In this document: positions 1 to 8,104 of the stretch, in pieces | How positions within the stretch are numbered: the stretch's first letter is position 1 | How the letters are laid out: every line of letters starts with the position of its first letter | Source of the DNA: Planktomarina sp. | GTDB lineage: Bacteria; Pseudomonadota; Alphaproteobacteria; Rhodobacterales; Rhodobacteraceae | Assembly (NCBI GenBank): GCA_020630595.1 | Contig: JAHDBC010000002.1 | Location: 1 to 40,734 of the forward strand | Direction: 5' to 3' | DNA: 40,734 bases | Notes under the pieces: model-generated | What the model was told of the DNA's origin: nothing | Database searches by the model: none | Seen by the model: the letters and a program-made list of their open reading frames with translations, nothing else | Translations under genes and position numbers: made by a program

Positions 1-122
1 GTTTTGACGTCCTGCAAAACCGTCAATCCATGTGGTTTTGAATTGCGCGATCTGCACCCTGTCCGGTTGCCATGATGTTGCCCCCTCTGCTAGAGGCTGA
101 AATATCAAAGGGATACGGACGT

Positions 123-563
123 ATGAAGCTACTGGTCATCAATGGACCCAATCTGAATCTGTTGGGCACCCGCCAGCCAGAGGTTTATGGCACCACCACG
201 TTGAAAGATGTGGAAGACGCTTGTGTGGCGCATGGTGCTGCTGCGGGCATTGATGTGGCGTGTTTTCAATCAAACTCCGAAGGTGCATTGATCGATGCGA
301 TCCATGCGGCCAAAGCGGACTGTGATGGCATTGTTTTGAACGCTGGCGCATACACACATACGTCTATCGCGTTGATGGATGCTGTGTCATCTGTGGAACT
401 GCCAACGGTTGAAGTGCATCTGTCGAACATCCATGCCCGGGAACCGTTTCGTCACAAAAGCTATCTTGCTGCGGTTGCAGTTGGGCAAATTGCCGGTTTC
501 GGGCTGCAAGGCTATTTGTTTGCAATCGATGCCCTGTCCCAGCGCCTGAATGGATCGTCATGA
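123..563 (+). CDS. aroQ: Type II 3-dehydroquinate dehydratase
   Basis: This cytosolic enzyme of the shikimate pathway dehydrates 3-dehydroquinate to 3-dehydroshikimate. The 146-residue product has the normal length of the small type II family. The N-terminal LLVINGPNLNLLG signature is present, with Arg17 and catalytic Tyr22 in TRQPEVYG. The catalytic His lies in VEVHLSNIHAREPFRHKS near residue 100. An upstream in-frame ATG at 72 would add 17 residues that do not belong to the family. The ATG at 123 follows an AAAGGGA ribosome site and puts the core at the usual place, so I chose it. The stop overlaps the start of the downstream LuxR-type gene by ATGA, so the two are probably co-translated. 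Identification is secure. Confidence 0.97.
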   Translation: MKLLVINGPNLNLLGTRQPEVYGTTTLKDVEDACVAHGAAAGIDVACFQSNSEGALIDAIHAAKADCDGIVLNAGAYTHTSIALMDAVSSVELPTVEVHLSNIHAREPFRHKSYLAAVAVGQIAGFGLQGYLFAIDALSQRLNGSS

Positions 564-1312
564 CCCAGACGGTGCTGGCTTATCTGGATGCCAGCGATAT
601 CAACGCTGTTTGGGATTTGCATTGCGACCAGATGAACGCCTTTGGCTTTGACCGGATGATCTACGGCATGACCCGGTTTCGGTCGGGGATGTCTGTGGGT
701 GCTCCGGAAGATTTCCTGATCCTGACCAATCATGCGCAGCCCTACGCAGAAGCCTTGTTTCAAAACGCCCGGTATCTGCGCGGTCCAATGGCGCAATGGG
801 CCCTGACCCATGTGGGGTGTCAGTCATGGCGCTATGCACAGGATCGTGCGCGGGCTGGTCTTTTGACCCCCGGGGAACGTGAATTGATGGAACTGAATGC
901 CTCTATGGGGGTGGTTGCGGGGTACACGATCAGCTTTGAATGCCCGTCAGACAGGCAGGCTGCCGCGATTTCATTGGTTGCGCGCGCCGGTCTTTCACAA
1001 GACGAAGTGGACGCCATTTGGGATCAGCATGGCATTGAAATACAGATGCTGAACAAGCTGCTGCATCTGAAGTGCGGCACCCTGCCCCATGAAACATCGC
1101 GTCCGCTGACCCGGCGCCAGAAAGAGGTGCTGGATTGGATCGGCGACGGCAAATCCGTGGCGGATGTGGGTGTTCTGCTGGGCGTTTCGCCTGCGACAGT
1201 GGAAAAACATTTGCGCCTTGCGCGTGCGGCTTTACAGGCCGAAACCACGGCGCAAGCCATTTTGAAACATGCCTTTCAAAATCAGGTGTTTGTGGATGAA
1301 ACCATCCACTGA
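560..1312 (+). CDS. LuxR-family transcriptional regulator with a degenerate autoinducer-binding domain
   Basis: This is a 250-residue DNA-binding regulator. Residues 15-165 resemble the LuxR autoinducer-binding domain. Residues 183-238 form a GerE-type helix-turn-helix (LTRRQKEVLDWIGDGKS, then VGVLLGVSPATVEKH). If the GP at 75-76 is aligned with the DP of TraR, Trp85 is kept as Trp90. The Asp is then Gly75, and the positions of Trp57 and Tyr61 are Tyr62 and Leu66, so the usual acyl-homoserine-lactone contacts are mostly lost. No luxI-type synthase is in the window, which makes this a solo regulator. It is translationally coupled to aroQ (ATGA). Family membership is clear. Its ligand and targets are unknown. 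Confidence 0.85.
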   Translation: MTQTVLAYLDASDINAVWDLHCDQMNAFGFDRMIYGMTRFRSGMSVGAPEDFLILTNHAQPYAEALFQNARYLRGPMAQWALTHVGCQSWRYAQDRARAGLLTPGERELMELNASMGVVAGYTISFECPSDRQAAAISLVARAGLSQDEVDAIWDQHGIEIQMLNKLLHLKCGTLPHETSRPLTRRQKEVLDWIGDGKSVADVGVLLGVSPATVEKHLRLARAALQAETTAQAILKHAFQNQVFVDETIH

Positions 1313-1345
1313 TTGGCCAAAGCGCTTCGGGTACGGTTTCCCTGA

Positions 1346-1367
1346 CTGTCTTTGCAAGACAGCATTT
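1346..1367 (+). terminator. Possible weak terminator after the LuxR-type gene
   Basis: A perfect 7-bp stem CTGTCTT/AAGACAG with a TGC loop lies 34 nt after the stop codon. It is followed by CATTTTGC. The T tract is short, so termination may be partial. Confidence 0.4.
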
Positions 1368-1575
1368 TGCTAACCTTTTGATGTGCAATGGGATGTGTCC
1401 CGCGGCATGGTCACGATCAATTGTCGATTGTGGCGACTGTTTGGATGGCCGGACAGGATTTCAAGTCTGCGCCATGCTGGGAATACTGGCATTTTTCCCC
1501 AAATACCTGTGCCAGGTTCTTTTTGCGGTGTCGCTGGTTTCCCGGGCGGCACCGCACCACCCCCCTTCTGAAAAC

Positions 1576-1605
1576 AAAAAAAGGGCGCCGAACCGGCACC
1601 CTTTT
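1576..1605 (-). terminator. Rho-independent terminator of rpsB-tsf
   Basis: Read on the minus strand, the stem is GGGTGCC/GGCGCCC (one G-T pair), extended by A-T pairs, with a 5-nt loop. It is followed by a run of seven T. It starts about 20 nt past the tsf stop codon and closes the ribosomal operon. Confidence 0.9.
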
Positions 1606-1625
1606 CAATCCTATGAACGGCCTGA

Positions 1626-2501
1626 TCAGCCTTTCATTGTTTTGGCGACTTCTGCTGCGAAATCTTCTTCTTTCTTTTCGATGCCTTCGCCCACTTCCAG
1701 ACGTGCGAAACCTGTGATTTCAACGCCGGCTTCTTCGGCGGCCTTGGCCACGGTCAGATCAGGGTTCACAACGAATTGCTGGTTCAGCAGTGTGGATTCC
1801 GCAACGAATTTCTTCATCCGGCCACCGATCATTTTTTCGATGACGGCATCGGGCTTACCCGATTCCTTGGCGATATCGATTTGAACCTGCTTTTCTTTTT
1901 CGACAACAGCCGGGTCCAGGTCCGCTTCGGACAAGGCCGCTGGGTTTACAGCGGCAACGTGCATCGCAACTTGTTTGCCGAACGCTTCGTTGTCGCCAGA
2001 CAGTGCGACCAGAACGCCGATTTTGCCCATGCCACCAGTGGCCGCATTGTGGACGTAGGATACGACAGATGTCCCTTCCAATGATGCCATACGGCGCAGG
2101 GTCATGTTTTCACCGATGGTTGCAACGGCGTCTGTGATCATGGTGTCGACGGTTTTGCCGCCCACTTCTGATGATTTCAGCGCGTCAACATCGGCGGCTG
2201 ATAGTGCCGCGTTTGCAATGGATCCAACCATGCCCTGAAAGTCAGCGTTTTTCGCGACAAAGTCGGTTTCAGAATTCACTTCGACAGCGACGCCTTTACC
2301 GGCTTCAACAGCAACGGCCACCAAACCCTCTGCCGCGGTGCGGCCGGATTTTTTCGCGGCTTTGGCCAGACCTTTGGTCCGCAACCAGTCCATTGCGGCT
2401 TCCATATCGCCATCATTTTCAGTCAACGCTTTTTTCGCGTCCATCATGCCTGCGCCGGATTTTTCGCGCAGTTCTTTCACCAATGCAGCAGTGATTGCCA
2501 T
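1626..2501 (-). CDS. tsf: Translation elongation factor Ts
   Basis: EF-Ts is the cytosolic guanine-nucleotide exchange factor that recycles EF-Tu from GDP to GTP. The 291-residue product opens with the UBA-like N-terminal domain ([20 protein letters not shown], then DAKKALTE). It contains the conserved [10 protein letters not shown] segment of the core domain near residue 80, and length is normal for alphaproteobacteria. The ATG is preceded by AAGAGGA. It lies 70 nt downstream of rpsB on the same strand, the near-universal bacterial pairing, with a hairpin in the gap and a strong terminator after it. Expression is expected to follow ribosome synthesis. Confidence 0.98.
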   Translation of the reverse strand: MAITAALVKELREKSGAGMMDAKKALTENDGDMEAAMDWLRTKGLAKAAKKSGRTAAEGLVAVAVEAGKGVAVEVNSETDFVAKNADFQGMVGSIANAALSAADVDALKSSEVGGKTVDTMITDAVATIGENMTLRRMASLEGTSVVSYVHNAATGGMGKIGVLVALSGDNEAFGKQVAMHVAAVNPAALSEADLDPAVVEKEKQVQIDIAKESGKPDAVIEKMIGGRMKKFVAESTLLNQQFVVNPDLTVAKAAEEAGVEITGFARLEVGEGIEKKEEDFAAEVAKTMKG

Positions 2502-2541
2502 TTTGATGTTCCTCTTATGAGAGTTCTAATTTCGGGGAATG

Positions 2542-2564
2542 TGGGGCGCATGTCCTGCGCCCCA
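2542..2564 (-). promoter_or_regulatory. Hairpin in the rpsB-tsf intergenic mRNA
   Basis: A perfect 9-bp inverted repeat TGGGGCGCA/TGCGCCCCA with a 5-nt loop lies 8 nt after the rpsB stop. No T tract follows on the minus strand, so it is not a typical terminator. A processing or stability element, or a partial attenuator that sets the S2 to EF-Ts ratio, fits better. The function is inferred. Confidence 0.6.
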
Positions 2565-2571
2565 GAATGCC

Positions 2572-3357
2572 TTAGGCTTCGGCGGGTGCCGCTTCTGCAG
2601 GGGCGTCTTCGGCGACAGCCTCTTCTTCCAGACCTTCGGCCATGGCACCCAGATCAACGCCTGCGTTGCCCAATTGTGCGGTCATGCCTTCCAAGGCGGC
2701 GCGTGCAGCCAGATCGCAATACAGCGAAATCGCGCGGGCCGCGTCGTCGTTGCCCGGGATGACATAATCAATGCCATCTGGCGAACAGTTGGTGTCCACG
2801 ATCGCGACCACTGGAATGCCCAGTTTTTTGGCTTCTGCGATGGCCAGATCTTCTTTGTTGACATCGATGACGAACAACAGATCAGGCACGCCGCCCATTT
2901 CGCGGATACCGCCCAGCGACGCTTGCAGTTTGCCCTGGTCACGTTCCATGCCCAGACGTTCTTTCTTGGTCAGGCCCTCTGCCCCGCCATCCATAGCTTC
3001 GTCGATGGATTTCAGACGATTGATGGATTGGGACACGGTTTGCCAGTTTGTCAGCGTGCCGCCCAACCAACGGTGGTTCATGTAATACTGTGCGCATTTT
3101 TCTGCGGCTTCAGCGATTGGCTTTTGGGCCTGACGCTTTGTGCCTACAAACAGAACGCGGCCACCACGGGCGACAGTGTCTTGGATCACTTTCAACGCTG
3201 CGTCCAGCATGGGCACAGTTTGCGTCAGGTCCATGATGTGGATGCCGTTGCGGTCGCCATAGATGAATTGTTCCATCCGTGGGTTCCAGCGCTGGGTTTG
3301 GTGACCAAAGTGAACGCCAGCTTCCAGCAGCTGACGCATGGTGAAATCTACGGCCAT
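2572..3357 (-). CDS. rpsB: 30S ribosomal protein S2
   Basis: S2 is a structural protein of the small ribosomal subunit and helps recruit S1. The product of 261 residues starts [20 protein letters not shown], the standard S2 N terminus, and contains TRYWNP-like and FVGTKRQAQ segments. It ends in an Ala/Glu-rich tail that is common in alphaproteobacterial S2. The frame stays open for 84 codons upstream, but only the ATG at 3357 has an AAAGGAT ribosome site and matches the family. It is first in the rpsB-tsf operon. The 180-nt region shared with the divergent psuK must carry both promoters. Confidence 0.98.
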   Translation of the reverse strand: MAVDFTMRQLLEAGVHFGHQTQRWNPRMEQFIYGDRNGIHIMDLTQTVPMLDAALKVIQDTVARGGRVLFVGTKRQAQKPIAEAAEKCAQYYMNHRWLGGTLTNWQTVSQSINRLKSIDEAMDGGAEGLTKKERLGMERDQGKLQASLGGIREMGGVPDLLFVIDVNKEDLAIAEAKKLGIPVVAIVDTNCSPDGIDYVIPGNDDAARAISLYCDLAARAALEGMTAQLGNAGVDLGAMAEGLEEEAVAEDAPAEAAPAEA

Positions 3358-3537
3358 GCCATATCCTTTCCGGTTTAAGCCTCGGCAGCGCCTTGAGTTC
3401 ATGCGAACAACCGGCGGACCTTTGGGGATGTCTCCCCCATTGGCCCAAACGCCACCTGCGAAGTGCGGGTGCCTTACGATGGGTGGCGCACCAAGGCAAG
3501 GGCTTGCAGCGCCGAAAGATCGGTGGAATGTGGGTTT

Positions 3538-4428
3538 ATGGATCAAAACCCTGATATTTTGTGCATCGGCAGTGTTCTGTGGGACATCATTGGCCGATCC
3601 ACCCGCCACATGCAGGCCGGATCGGATGTGCCCGGCCGGATCACGCGCCTGCCCGGTGGCGTCGCGCTAAACATCGCGATGACCCTGCGCAGGTTTGGCG
3701 CGAGCCCGGCCCTGTTGTCTGTTGTGGGCCGCGATGATGCCGGGGATGAACTGATCCGTGCGTTGGATCAAATGGGCCTGAACACCACACATCTTTATCG
3801 GTCCGAAGACCTGCCAACGGATCAGTACATGGCGGTCGAAGGGTCAAATGGGCTGATCGCGGCAATCGCGGATGCCCATTCGTTGGAAGCCGCGGGTGAC
3901 AAGATCCTGCGCCCGCTGGTTGATGGTGCGCTGGGATCCAAGGATGCGCCGTTTGCCGGGACCATTGCCTTGGACGGCAATCTGACGCTTGCGGTGTTGT
4001 CTGACATTGCGGGGTCGCCCCTGTTTGCACAGGCCGATTTGCGGGTTGCCCCCGCCAGCCCTGGAAAGGCCGAACGGTTGATCCCATTTTTGGGGCAATC
4101 ACGGGCGACATTGTATGTGAATCTGGAAGAAGCCAGCCTGATGTGCCAAACGCAATTCGCTGATGCACGGGCGGCGGCGCAGGCATTGGTGGATCGCGGG
4201 GCGTTTCGGGCCACGGTCACCGACGGCGGTGCCCTTGCGGCAGAAGCGTCGGCAGATGGCGTCGTCAGTGCCCACCCCCCTCAGGTTTTGGTGACGCGGG
4301 TGACCGGTGCGGGCGATACGTTCATGGCCGCCCATATCGTGGCCGAATTGCGCGGGGCGTCGCGCGAACTTGCGTTGAACACCGCGCTTCAAACTGCAGC
4401 CAATTATGTTTCGGGGAAATCGGAATGA
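3538..4428 (+). CDS. psuK: PfkB-family sugar kinase, probably pseudouridine kinase
   Basis: The 296-residue protein is a ribokinase/PfkB-fold kinase. It has the N-terminal substrate-binding segment ([13 protein letters not shown]), a [15 protein letters not shown] motif, and the C-terminal signature [10 protein letters not shown] with catalytic Asp259. The family alone does not give the substrate. The gene overlaps psuG by ATGA, and this kinase-glycosidase pairing is the known pseudouridine degradation module: the kinase makes pseudouridine 5'-phosphate and PsuG splits it to uracil and ribose 5-phosphate. I chose the ATG at 3538 because the upstream extension is non-homologous and a GGTGGA site precedes this start. 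The substrate is inferred from context. Confidence 0.88.
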   Translation: MDQNPDILCIGSVLWDIIGRSTRHMQAGSDVPGRITRLPGGVALNIAMTLRRFGASPALLSVVGRDDAGDELIRALDQMGLNTTHLYRSEDLPTDQYMAVEGSNGLIAAIADAHSLEAAGDKILRPLVDGALGSKDAPFAGTIALDGNLTLAVLSDIAGSPLFAQADLRVAPASPGKAERLIPFLGQSRATLYVNLEEASLMCQTQFADARAAAQALVDRGAFRATVTDGGALAAEASADGVVSAHPPQVLVTRVTGAGDTFMAAHIVAELRGASRELALNTALQTAANYVSGKSE

Positions 4429-5348
4429 CATGGACGTTTCAAACCAGCGCAGACGTGCAGACCGCGTTGGATCAAGGCCAGCCCCTTGTTGCGCTTGAAA
4501 GCACGATCATTACGCACGGGATGCCCTACCCCGCGAACCTGGAAACTGCGCAGTTGGTGGAACAGACCGTGCGCGATCATGGGGCCATTCCGGCCACCAT
4601 TGCCGTCATTGACGGGGTGTTACACGTCGGGTTGGACACCGCCCAACTGACGGGGTTAGCCCAAACCAAGGATGCGTTGAAACTGTCGCGAGCCGATTTC
4701 AGTTATGCGCTGGCGCTGGGGAAAACCGGATCAACCACGGTTGCAGCCACGATGATGGCGGCACATCTGGCGGGCATTCCGGTGTTTGCAACCGGTGGCA
4801 TTGGGGGTGTGCATCGCGGGTATGATGCAACGCAGGATATGTCTGCCGATCTGATCGAATTGGCCCAAACCCCGGTGACAGTGGTCTGTGCGGGGGCCAA
4901 GGCGATTTTGGACATTCCCCGCACGCTCGAGGTTTTGGAGACATATGGCGTGCCTGTGATTACCGTCGGACAAGATGAATTGCCTGCCTTTTGGTCGCGG
5001 GCATCCGGGCTGAAATCGCCCCTGCGCTGTGATGATCCAGTGGCCTTGGCCCGGATTGGTGCGTTGCGGGCGCAAGACGCACATCCGGGTGGTGTCCTTG
5101 TGGCCAATCCGATCCCAAAGGCTGCCGAAATCCCGGTTGCAGAGATCACGCCGGTCATCGATGCGGCATTGGCGGCGGCGGATCGGGACGGTGTCACCGG
5201 CAAAGATGCCACGCCCTATCTTTTGGGCAAGGTGCTGGATGCGACCGAAGGCAAATCGCTGGACGCAAATATTGCCCTGATCCGCAACAATGCACGGCTT
5301 GCTGCACAGATCGCGGTGGCCCATGCAGCACTGCCGTCTAACAAGTGA
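4425..5348 (+). CDS. psuG: Pseudouridine-5'-phosphate glycosidase
   Basis: This cytosolic enzyme reversibly cleaves the C-glycosidic bond of pseudouridine 5'-phosphate. Of its 307 residues, the active site can be placed by comparison with E. coli PsuG: Glu25 in LESTIITHG, Asp142 in MSADLIEL and Lys159 in CAGAKAILD. The Asp-Lys spacing of 17 matches the E. coli pair. The manganese/substrate segments KTGSTTVAATM and ATGGIGGVHRG are also present. The start overlaps psuK by 4 nt, so the two are translated together. Pseudouridine from RNA turnover is the likely substrate source. No dedicated transporter is adjacent. Confidence 0.96.
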   Translation: MTWTFQTSADVQTALDQGQPLVALESTIITHGMPYPANLETAQLVEQTVRDHGAIPATIAVIDGVLHVGLDTAQLTGLAQTKDALKLSRADFSYALALGKTGSTTVAATMMAAHLAGIPVFATGGIGGVHRGYDATQDMSADLIELAQTPVTVVCAGAKAILDIPRTLEVLETYGVPVITVGQDELPAFWSRASGLKSPLRCDDPVALARIGALRAQDAHPGGVLVANPIPKAAEIPVAEITPVIDAALAAADRDGVTGKDATPYLLGKVLDATEGKSLDANIALIRNNARLAAQIAVAHAALPSNK

Positions 5349-5466
5349 TCAAAAAACAATCACCTTGCCCCAATGATCACAAATAGAAATCACGTTGGCG
5401 TTCCCGTCGCTTGTACATCGCGGGCACGTTGGATACATCGCCAGTGACTGCCTTTAGGAACCCGCG

Positions 5467-6165
5467 ATGACGGACCAACTGACGCCACCGCCCAAACGCC
5501 CCGGATTGATTGCATCCCTGCGATCCAATTTCCTGACGGGGCTGATCATCATTGCACCGATTGGTTTGACGGCCTGGCTGATTTGGACTGTCGTTGGCTG
5601 GATCGATGGTTTCGTTCTTCCGCTGGTCCCGGATGCATACCAGCCGGATCGGTTTATCCAGCAGTTGCTGGGGCGCGAAGTGGAACAGCAGTTCGATATC
5701 CGTGGCATCGGCGTGATCGTGTTCCTTGTTTTCACATTTATCGTGGGATGGATGGGCAAAGGGTTTCTGGGCCGGTCTTTCCTTCGCTGGGCCGAAGGTT
5801 TGGTCGATCGTATGCCGGTCGTCCGGTCCATTTACAGCGGTGTGAAGCAGATTGCCGAAACCGTTTTTTCCCAGCGCGACAACAGTTTTGAAAAGGCATG
5901 CATGGTTGAATACCCGCGGCGTGGGATGTGGGCGATTGGGTTCGTTTCCACCGACGCCAAAGGGGAAATTGCCGCCCGCGCGCCAGATCTGTCTGATCCG
6001 TTGGTGTCTGTCTTTATTCCGACCACGCCGAACCCCACATCCGGGTTCCTGCTGTTTTTCCCGAAATCTGACGTGATCGAACTTGATATGTCAGTCGAAG
6101 ATGCCGCAAAGCTCGTTATTTCAGCGGGTCTTGTGTATCCAAACGAAAAACTGGTCGAAGACTAG
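5467..6165 (+). CDS. DUF502-family inner-membrane protein
   Basis: This is a 232-residue membrane protein of the DUF502 family (COG2928). It has a basic N terminus, two hydrophobic segments near residues 22-45 and 80-97, and the family landmarks RSIYSGVKQIAETVF and GFVSTDAKG. The PTTPNPTSGFLLFFP stretch near residue 180 is typical. The function of the family is not settled. An AGGAA ribosome site precedes the ATG. The gene stands alone, and its stop is interlocked with that of the convergent patatin gene at the palindrome CTAG. I see no terminator between them. Confidence 0.92.
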   Translation: MTDQLTPPPKRPGLIASLRSNFLTGLIIIAPIGLTAWLIWTVVGWIDGFVLPLVPDAYQPDRFIQQLLGREVEQQFDIRGIGVIVFLVFTFIVGWMGKGFLGRSFLRWAEGLVDRMPVVRSIYSGVKQIAETVFSQRDNSFEKACMVEYPRRGMWAIGFVSTDAKGEIAARAPDLSDPLVSVFIPTTPNPTSGFLLFFPKSDVIELDMSVEDAAKLVISAGLVYPNEKLVED

Positions 6166-7169
6166 GCAAACATCGCCCGTAAATCGACGCTGCCGGAATT
6201 GCCGATCTTATCGCCATGATCATGCAAGAAACGGTCCGCCGCCGCCTGCCCTGCCGCTTTCAGATCCAGCATCACTTTGATTTGCGGCACGATTTTTGAG
6301 GCTACGGACAAACGCTGCATCAGGTCATCGTCAGCGATCATATGGACGAACAGCCGTTTCATCGTCCCGGTTTGCATGGTCCCTTGATCCAAAAGACGCT
6401 GGACAAAATCTATCGCGCGCAATTCGCGCAACAGCGAAGAATTGAAGCTGATTTCGTTGATCCGGTTCTGGATATCTTGGGGCGATGTGGGGATATCGGG
6501 GCGTTCCAGCGGATTGATGTTCACAATCAGCACATCCGCCGGCAGGTCATCCCGAAACAGCGGAAACAGCGCAGGGTTGCCGGTATAGCCGCCATCCCAA
6601 TACGCTTCCCCATCCAGTTCGACCGCTTGAAACAGGGTTGGCAAGCAGGCCGATGCAAGAATGGCATCCGTGCAGATGGTGCTGTTTTCAAACACCTTTA
6701 CCTTGCCTGTTCTAACGTTTGTTGCACAGACAAACAGATCGGGGCCTTGCGTGCCGCACAGATCATCATAGGCAAACTGATCGACGATCCGGCGCAGCGG
6801 GTTTTGGTAAAACGGCCCATAAGCATAGGGCGACATCATGCGGCTTGCTGCCTCGAACGCCTGATAGCCGGGGGTGTATTCCAACATTGGTTGCAATCCC
6901 GGCGGCGTTAGCGCTGCGATCCAGCCCGACAGGCGCATGTCGGTGACGCCCATCACCTGTTGCCACAGCCAGTCCAGATTTTCGCGCGCTGCTTCGCGCC
7001 CGCCCTGCACCAGCCCCGCCTTCAACGCCGCACCGTTCAAGGCCCCCGCAGAAGTTCCGGTGATGGCTGCAATTTCCAGATCATCTTCTTGCAACAGCCG
7101 GTCCAGAACACCCCACGTAAACGCGCCATGTGCCCCGCCGCCTTGCAGCGCAAGGTTCAAGCGGCGCAT
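6162..7169 (-). CDS. Patatin-like phospholipase / acyl hydrolase
   Basis: The 335-residue patatin-fold serine hydrolase carries an oxyanion-hole motif GGGAHGAF (residues 10-17), nucleophile Ser40 in GTSAG and the dyad Asp192 in DGG. No signal peptide is seen, so it acts in the cytosol or at the inner face of the membrane. It follows bdhA with TGATG overlap (ATG at 7169), so the two are co-translated; a GTG one codon earlier is an alternative start. Pairing with 3-hydroxybutyrate dehydrogenase suggests a role in polyhydroxybutyrate or lipid turnover. The substrate cannot be read from the sequence, and phospholipase A is the default family activity. Confidence 0.9.
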   Translation of the reverse strand: MRRLNLALQGGGAHGAFTWGVLDRLLQEDDLEIAAITGTSAGALNGAALKAGLVQGGREAARENLDWLWQQVMGVTDMRLSGWIAALTPPGLQPMLEYTPGYQAFEAASRMMSPYAYGPFYQNPLRRIVDQFAYDDLCGTQGPDLFVCATNVRTGKVKVFENSTICTDAILASACLPTLFQAVELDGEAYWDGGYTGNPALFPLFRDDLPADVLIVNINPLERPDIPTSPQDIQNRINEISFNSSLLRELRAIDFVQRLLDQGTMQTGTMKRLFVHMIADDDLMQRLSVASKIVPQIKVMLDLKAAGQAAADRFLHDHGDKIGNSGSVDLRAMFA

Positions 7170-7942
7170 CACAGGGCTGTCCAGCCACCGTCAACGCTGA
7201 TGGTTGTGCCCGTGATCTGCTTTGCGGCGTCCGAACACAAGAACACTGCCGTGCCACCCAATTCCGCAACGGTGGCGAATTCCTTGGACGGCTGGCGTTC
7301 CAGCATGACTTCTTTGATCACCGTGTCCCGGTCCATGCCGTATTTTTCCATCGTTGCCGGGATCTGCGATTCCACCAGTGGGGTCATCACATAGCCCGGG
7401 CAAATCGCGTTTGCGGTGATGGGTTCCTGGGCTGTTTCCAACGCCACGACCTTGGTCATGCCCACAACGCCGTGCTTTGCGGCCACATAGGCGGATTTAT
7501 AGGGGCTGGCTGTCAGCCCGTGTGCAGACGATATGTTGATCACCCGGCCCCATCCGGCTTTGCGCATCATCGGCAGGGCCGCGGCCGTTGTGTGGAATAC
7601 GGAATTCAACATAAGCGATATGATGAAATCCCATTTTTCGACTGGAAACTCATCAATCGGGGCCACGTGCTGCACACCTGCGTTGTTGATCAGGATGTCG
7701 CAAGCCCCAGCCTGTTCGATCAGGCCACGCGCAGCGTCGCCTTTGGAGAGGTCCGCAGAAATAAATCGGGCGGCCGTGCCGGTTTCTTTGGAGATTTCTT
7801 CGGCCAACTGATGGTCGCTGTCATCATTGGTGTAGGAATTCAGAACCACATTCGCACCAGACCGCGCCAATTCCTGCGCGATGCCCAATCCGATTCCTGA
7901 TGTTGATCCAGTGATAACGGCTGTTTTTCCGGCAAGTGTCAT
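7169..7942 (-). CDS. bdhA: 3-hydroxybutyrate dehydrogenase
   Basis: This NAD-dependent short-chain dehydrogenase interconverts (R)-3-hydroxybutyrate and acetoacetate in polyhydroxybutyrate breakdown. The 257 residues include the cofactor motif TGSTSGIG (11-18), the NNAG motif at 86-89, and catalytic Ser139, Tyr152 and Lys156. The PGYVMTPLV segment and the C-terminal SVDGGWTAL match the BdhA subfamily. The ATG at 7942 has an AAAGGAA site; a longer in-frame extension reaches back to 8026 but is not conserved-looking. It is first in an operon with the patatin gene. A 10-bp inverted repeat just upstream of the ribosome site suggests specific regulation. Confidence 0.95.
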   Translation of the reverse strand: MTLAGKTAVITGSTSGIGLGIAQELARSGANVVLNSYTNDDSDHQLAEEISKETGTAARFISADLSKGDAARGLIEQAGACDILINNAGVQHVAPIDEFPVEKWDFIISLMLNSVFHTTAAALPMMRKAGWGRVINISSAHGLTASPYKSAYVAAKHGVVGMTKVVALETAQEPITANAICPGYVMTPLVESQIPATMEKYGMDRDTVIKEVMLERQPSKEFATVAELGGTAVFLCSDAAKQITGTTISVDGGWTAL

Positions 7943-7956
7943 GGCGCGTTCCTTTG

Positions 7957-7991
7957 CTGCGTTTGCACATATGTTTTCGCTGCAAACGCAA
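7957..7991. promoter_or_regulatory. Probable operator upstream of bdhA
   Basis: The sequence TGCGTTTGCA (7958-7967) is repeated as an exact inverted copy TGCAAACGCA (7981-7990) with a 13-nt spacer, 23 nt centre to centre. Each arm sits in a CTGC-N4-GCA sequence, close to the TGC-rich sites I recall for the polyhydroxybutyrate repressor PhaR. In RNA the same repeat could form a hairpin just upstream of the bdhA ribosome site. Confidence 0.6.
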
Positions 7992-8024
7992 AGTGCAAGG
8001 GGAAGGTTCAAATAAGACAGGCAC

Positions 8025-8052
8025 AAAAAAACACCCGCACAAGGCGGGTGTT
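8025..8052 (-). terminator. Intrinsic terminator of the candidate small RNA
   Basis: A perfect 9-bp stem AACACCCGC/GCGGGTGTT with a 5-nt loop is followed on the minus strand by seven T. No protein gene ends here on that strand: the divergent solute-binding protein gene starts at 8211. The terminator therefore implies a short transcript. Confidence 0.85.
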
Positions 8053-8098
8053 AGTTATTGAGGCAGGTTTCATACAGGCAAGAAACCTATCGAGCAGT
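8025..8098 (-). ncRNA. Candidate small RNA or attenuated leader upstream of bdhA
   Basis: No open frame lies here, yet a complete short transcription unit can be seen on the minus strand. A promoter sits at 8105-8133. It is followed by a stem AGGTTTC/GAAACCT with a 10-nt loop (8065-8088) and then a strong intrinsic terminator (8025-8052). The expected transcript is about 74 nt. It would end 82 nt before bdhA, so it is either an independent trans-acting RNA or a terminated leader of bdhA. It does not match an RNA family I can name. Confidence 0.55.
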
Positions 8099-8104
8099 AG
8101 TTAT

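Larger units (their letters stand above)
1313..1625. other. Intergenic stretch between convergent luxR-type gene and tsf; no convincing gene
   Basis: This 313-nt gap holds the weak hairpin at 1346-1362, a small hairpin ACCTG-TGC-CAGGT at 1505-1517 followed by TCTTTTTGC, and the tsf terminator at 1576-1605. Short open frames exist on both strands (about 60 codons). They lack ribosome sites and recognisable sequence. A short rightward transcript ending at the 1505 hairpin is possible, but I find no promoter for it. Confidence 0.5.

Noticed and set aside
1-75. Open frame at the left edge ending at TGA 73-75
   Set aside because: Only 24 codons, no recognisable end of a protein; the other frames stop earlier. 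Too little to call a partial gene.
1378-1884. 168-codon plus-strand open frame in the luxR-tsf gap
   Set aside because: It runs antisense through tsf, has no ribosome site, and its sequence is what the reverse strand of tsf gives.
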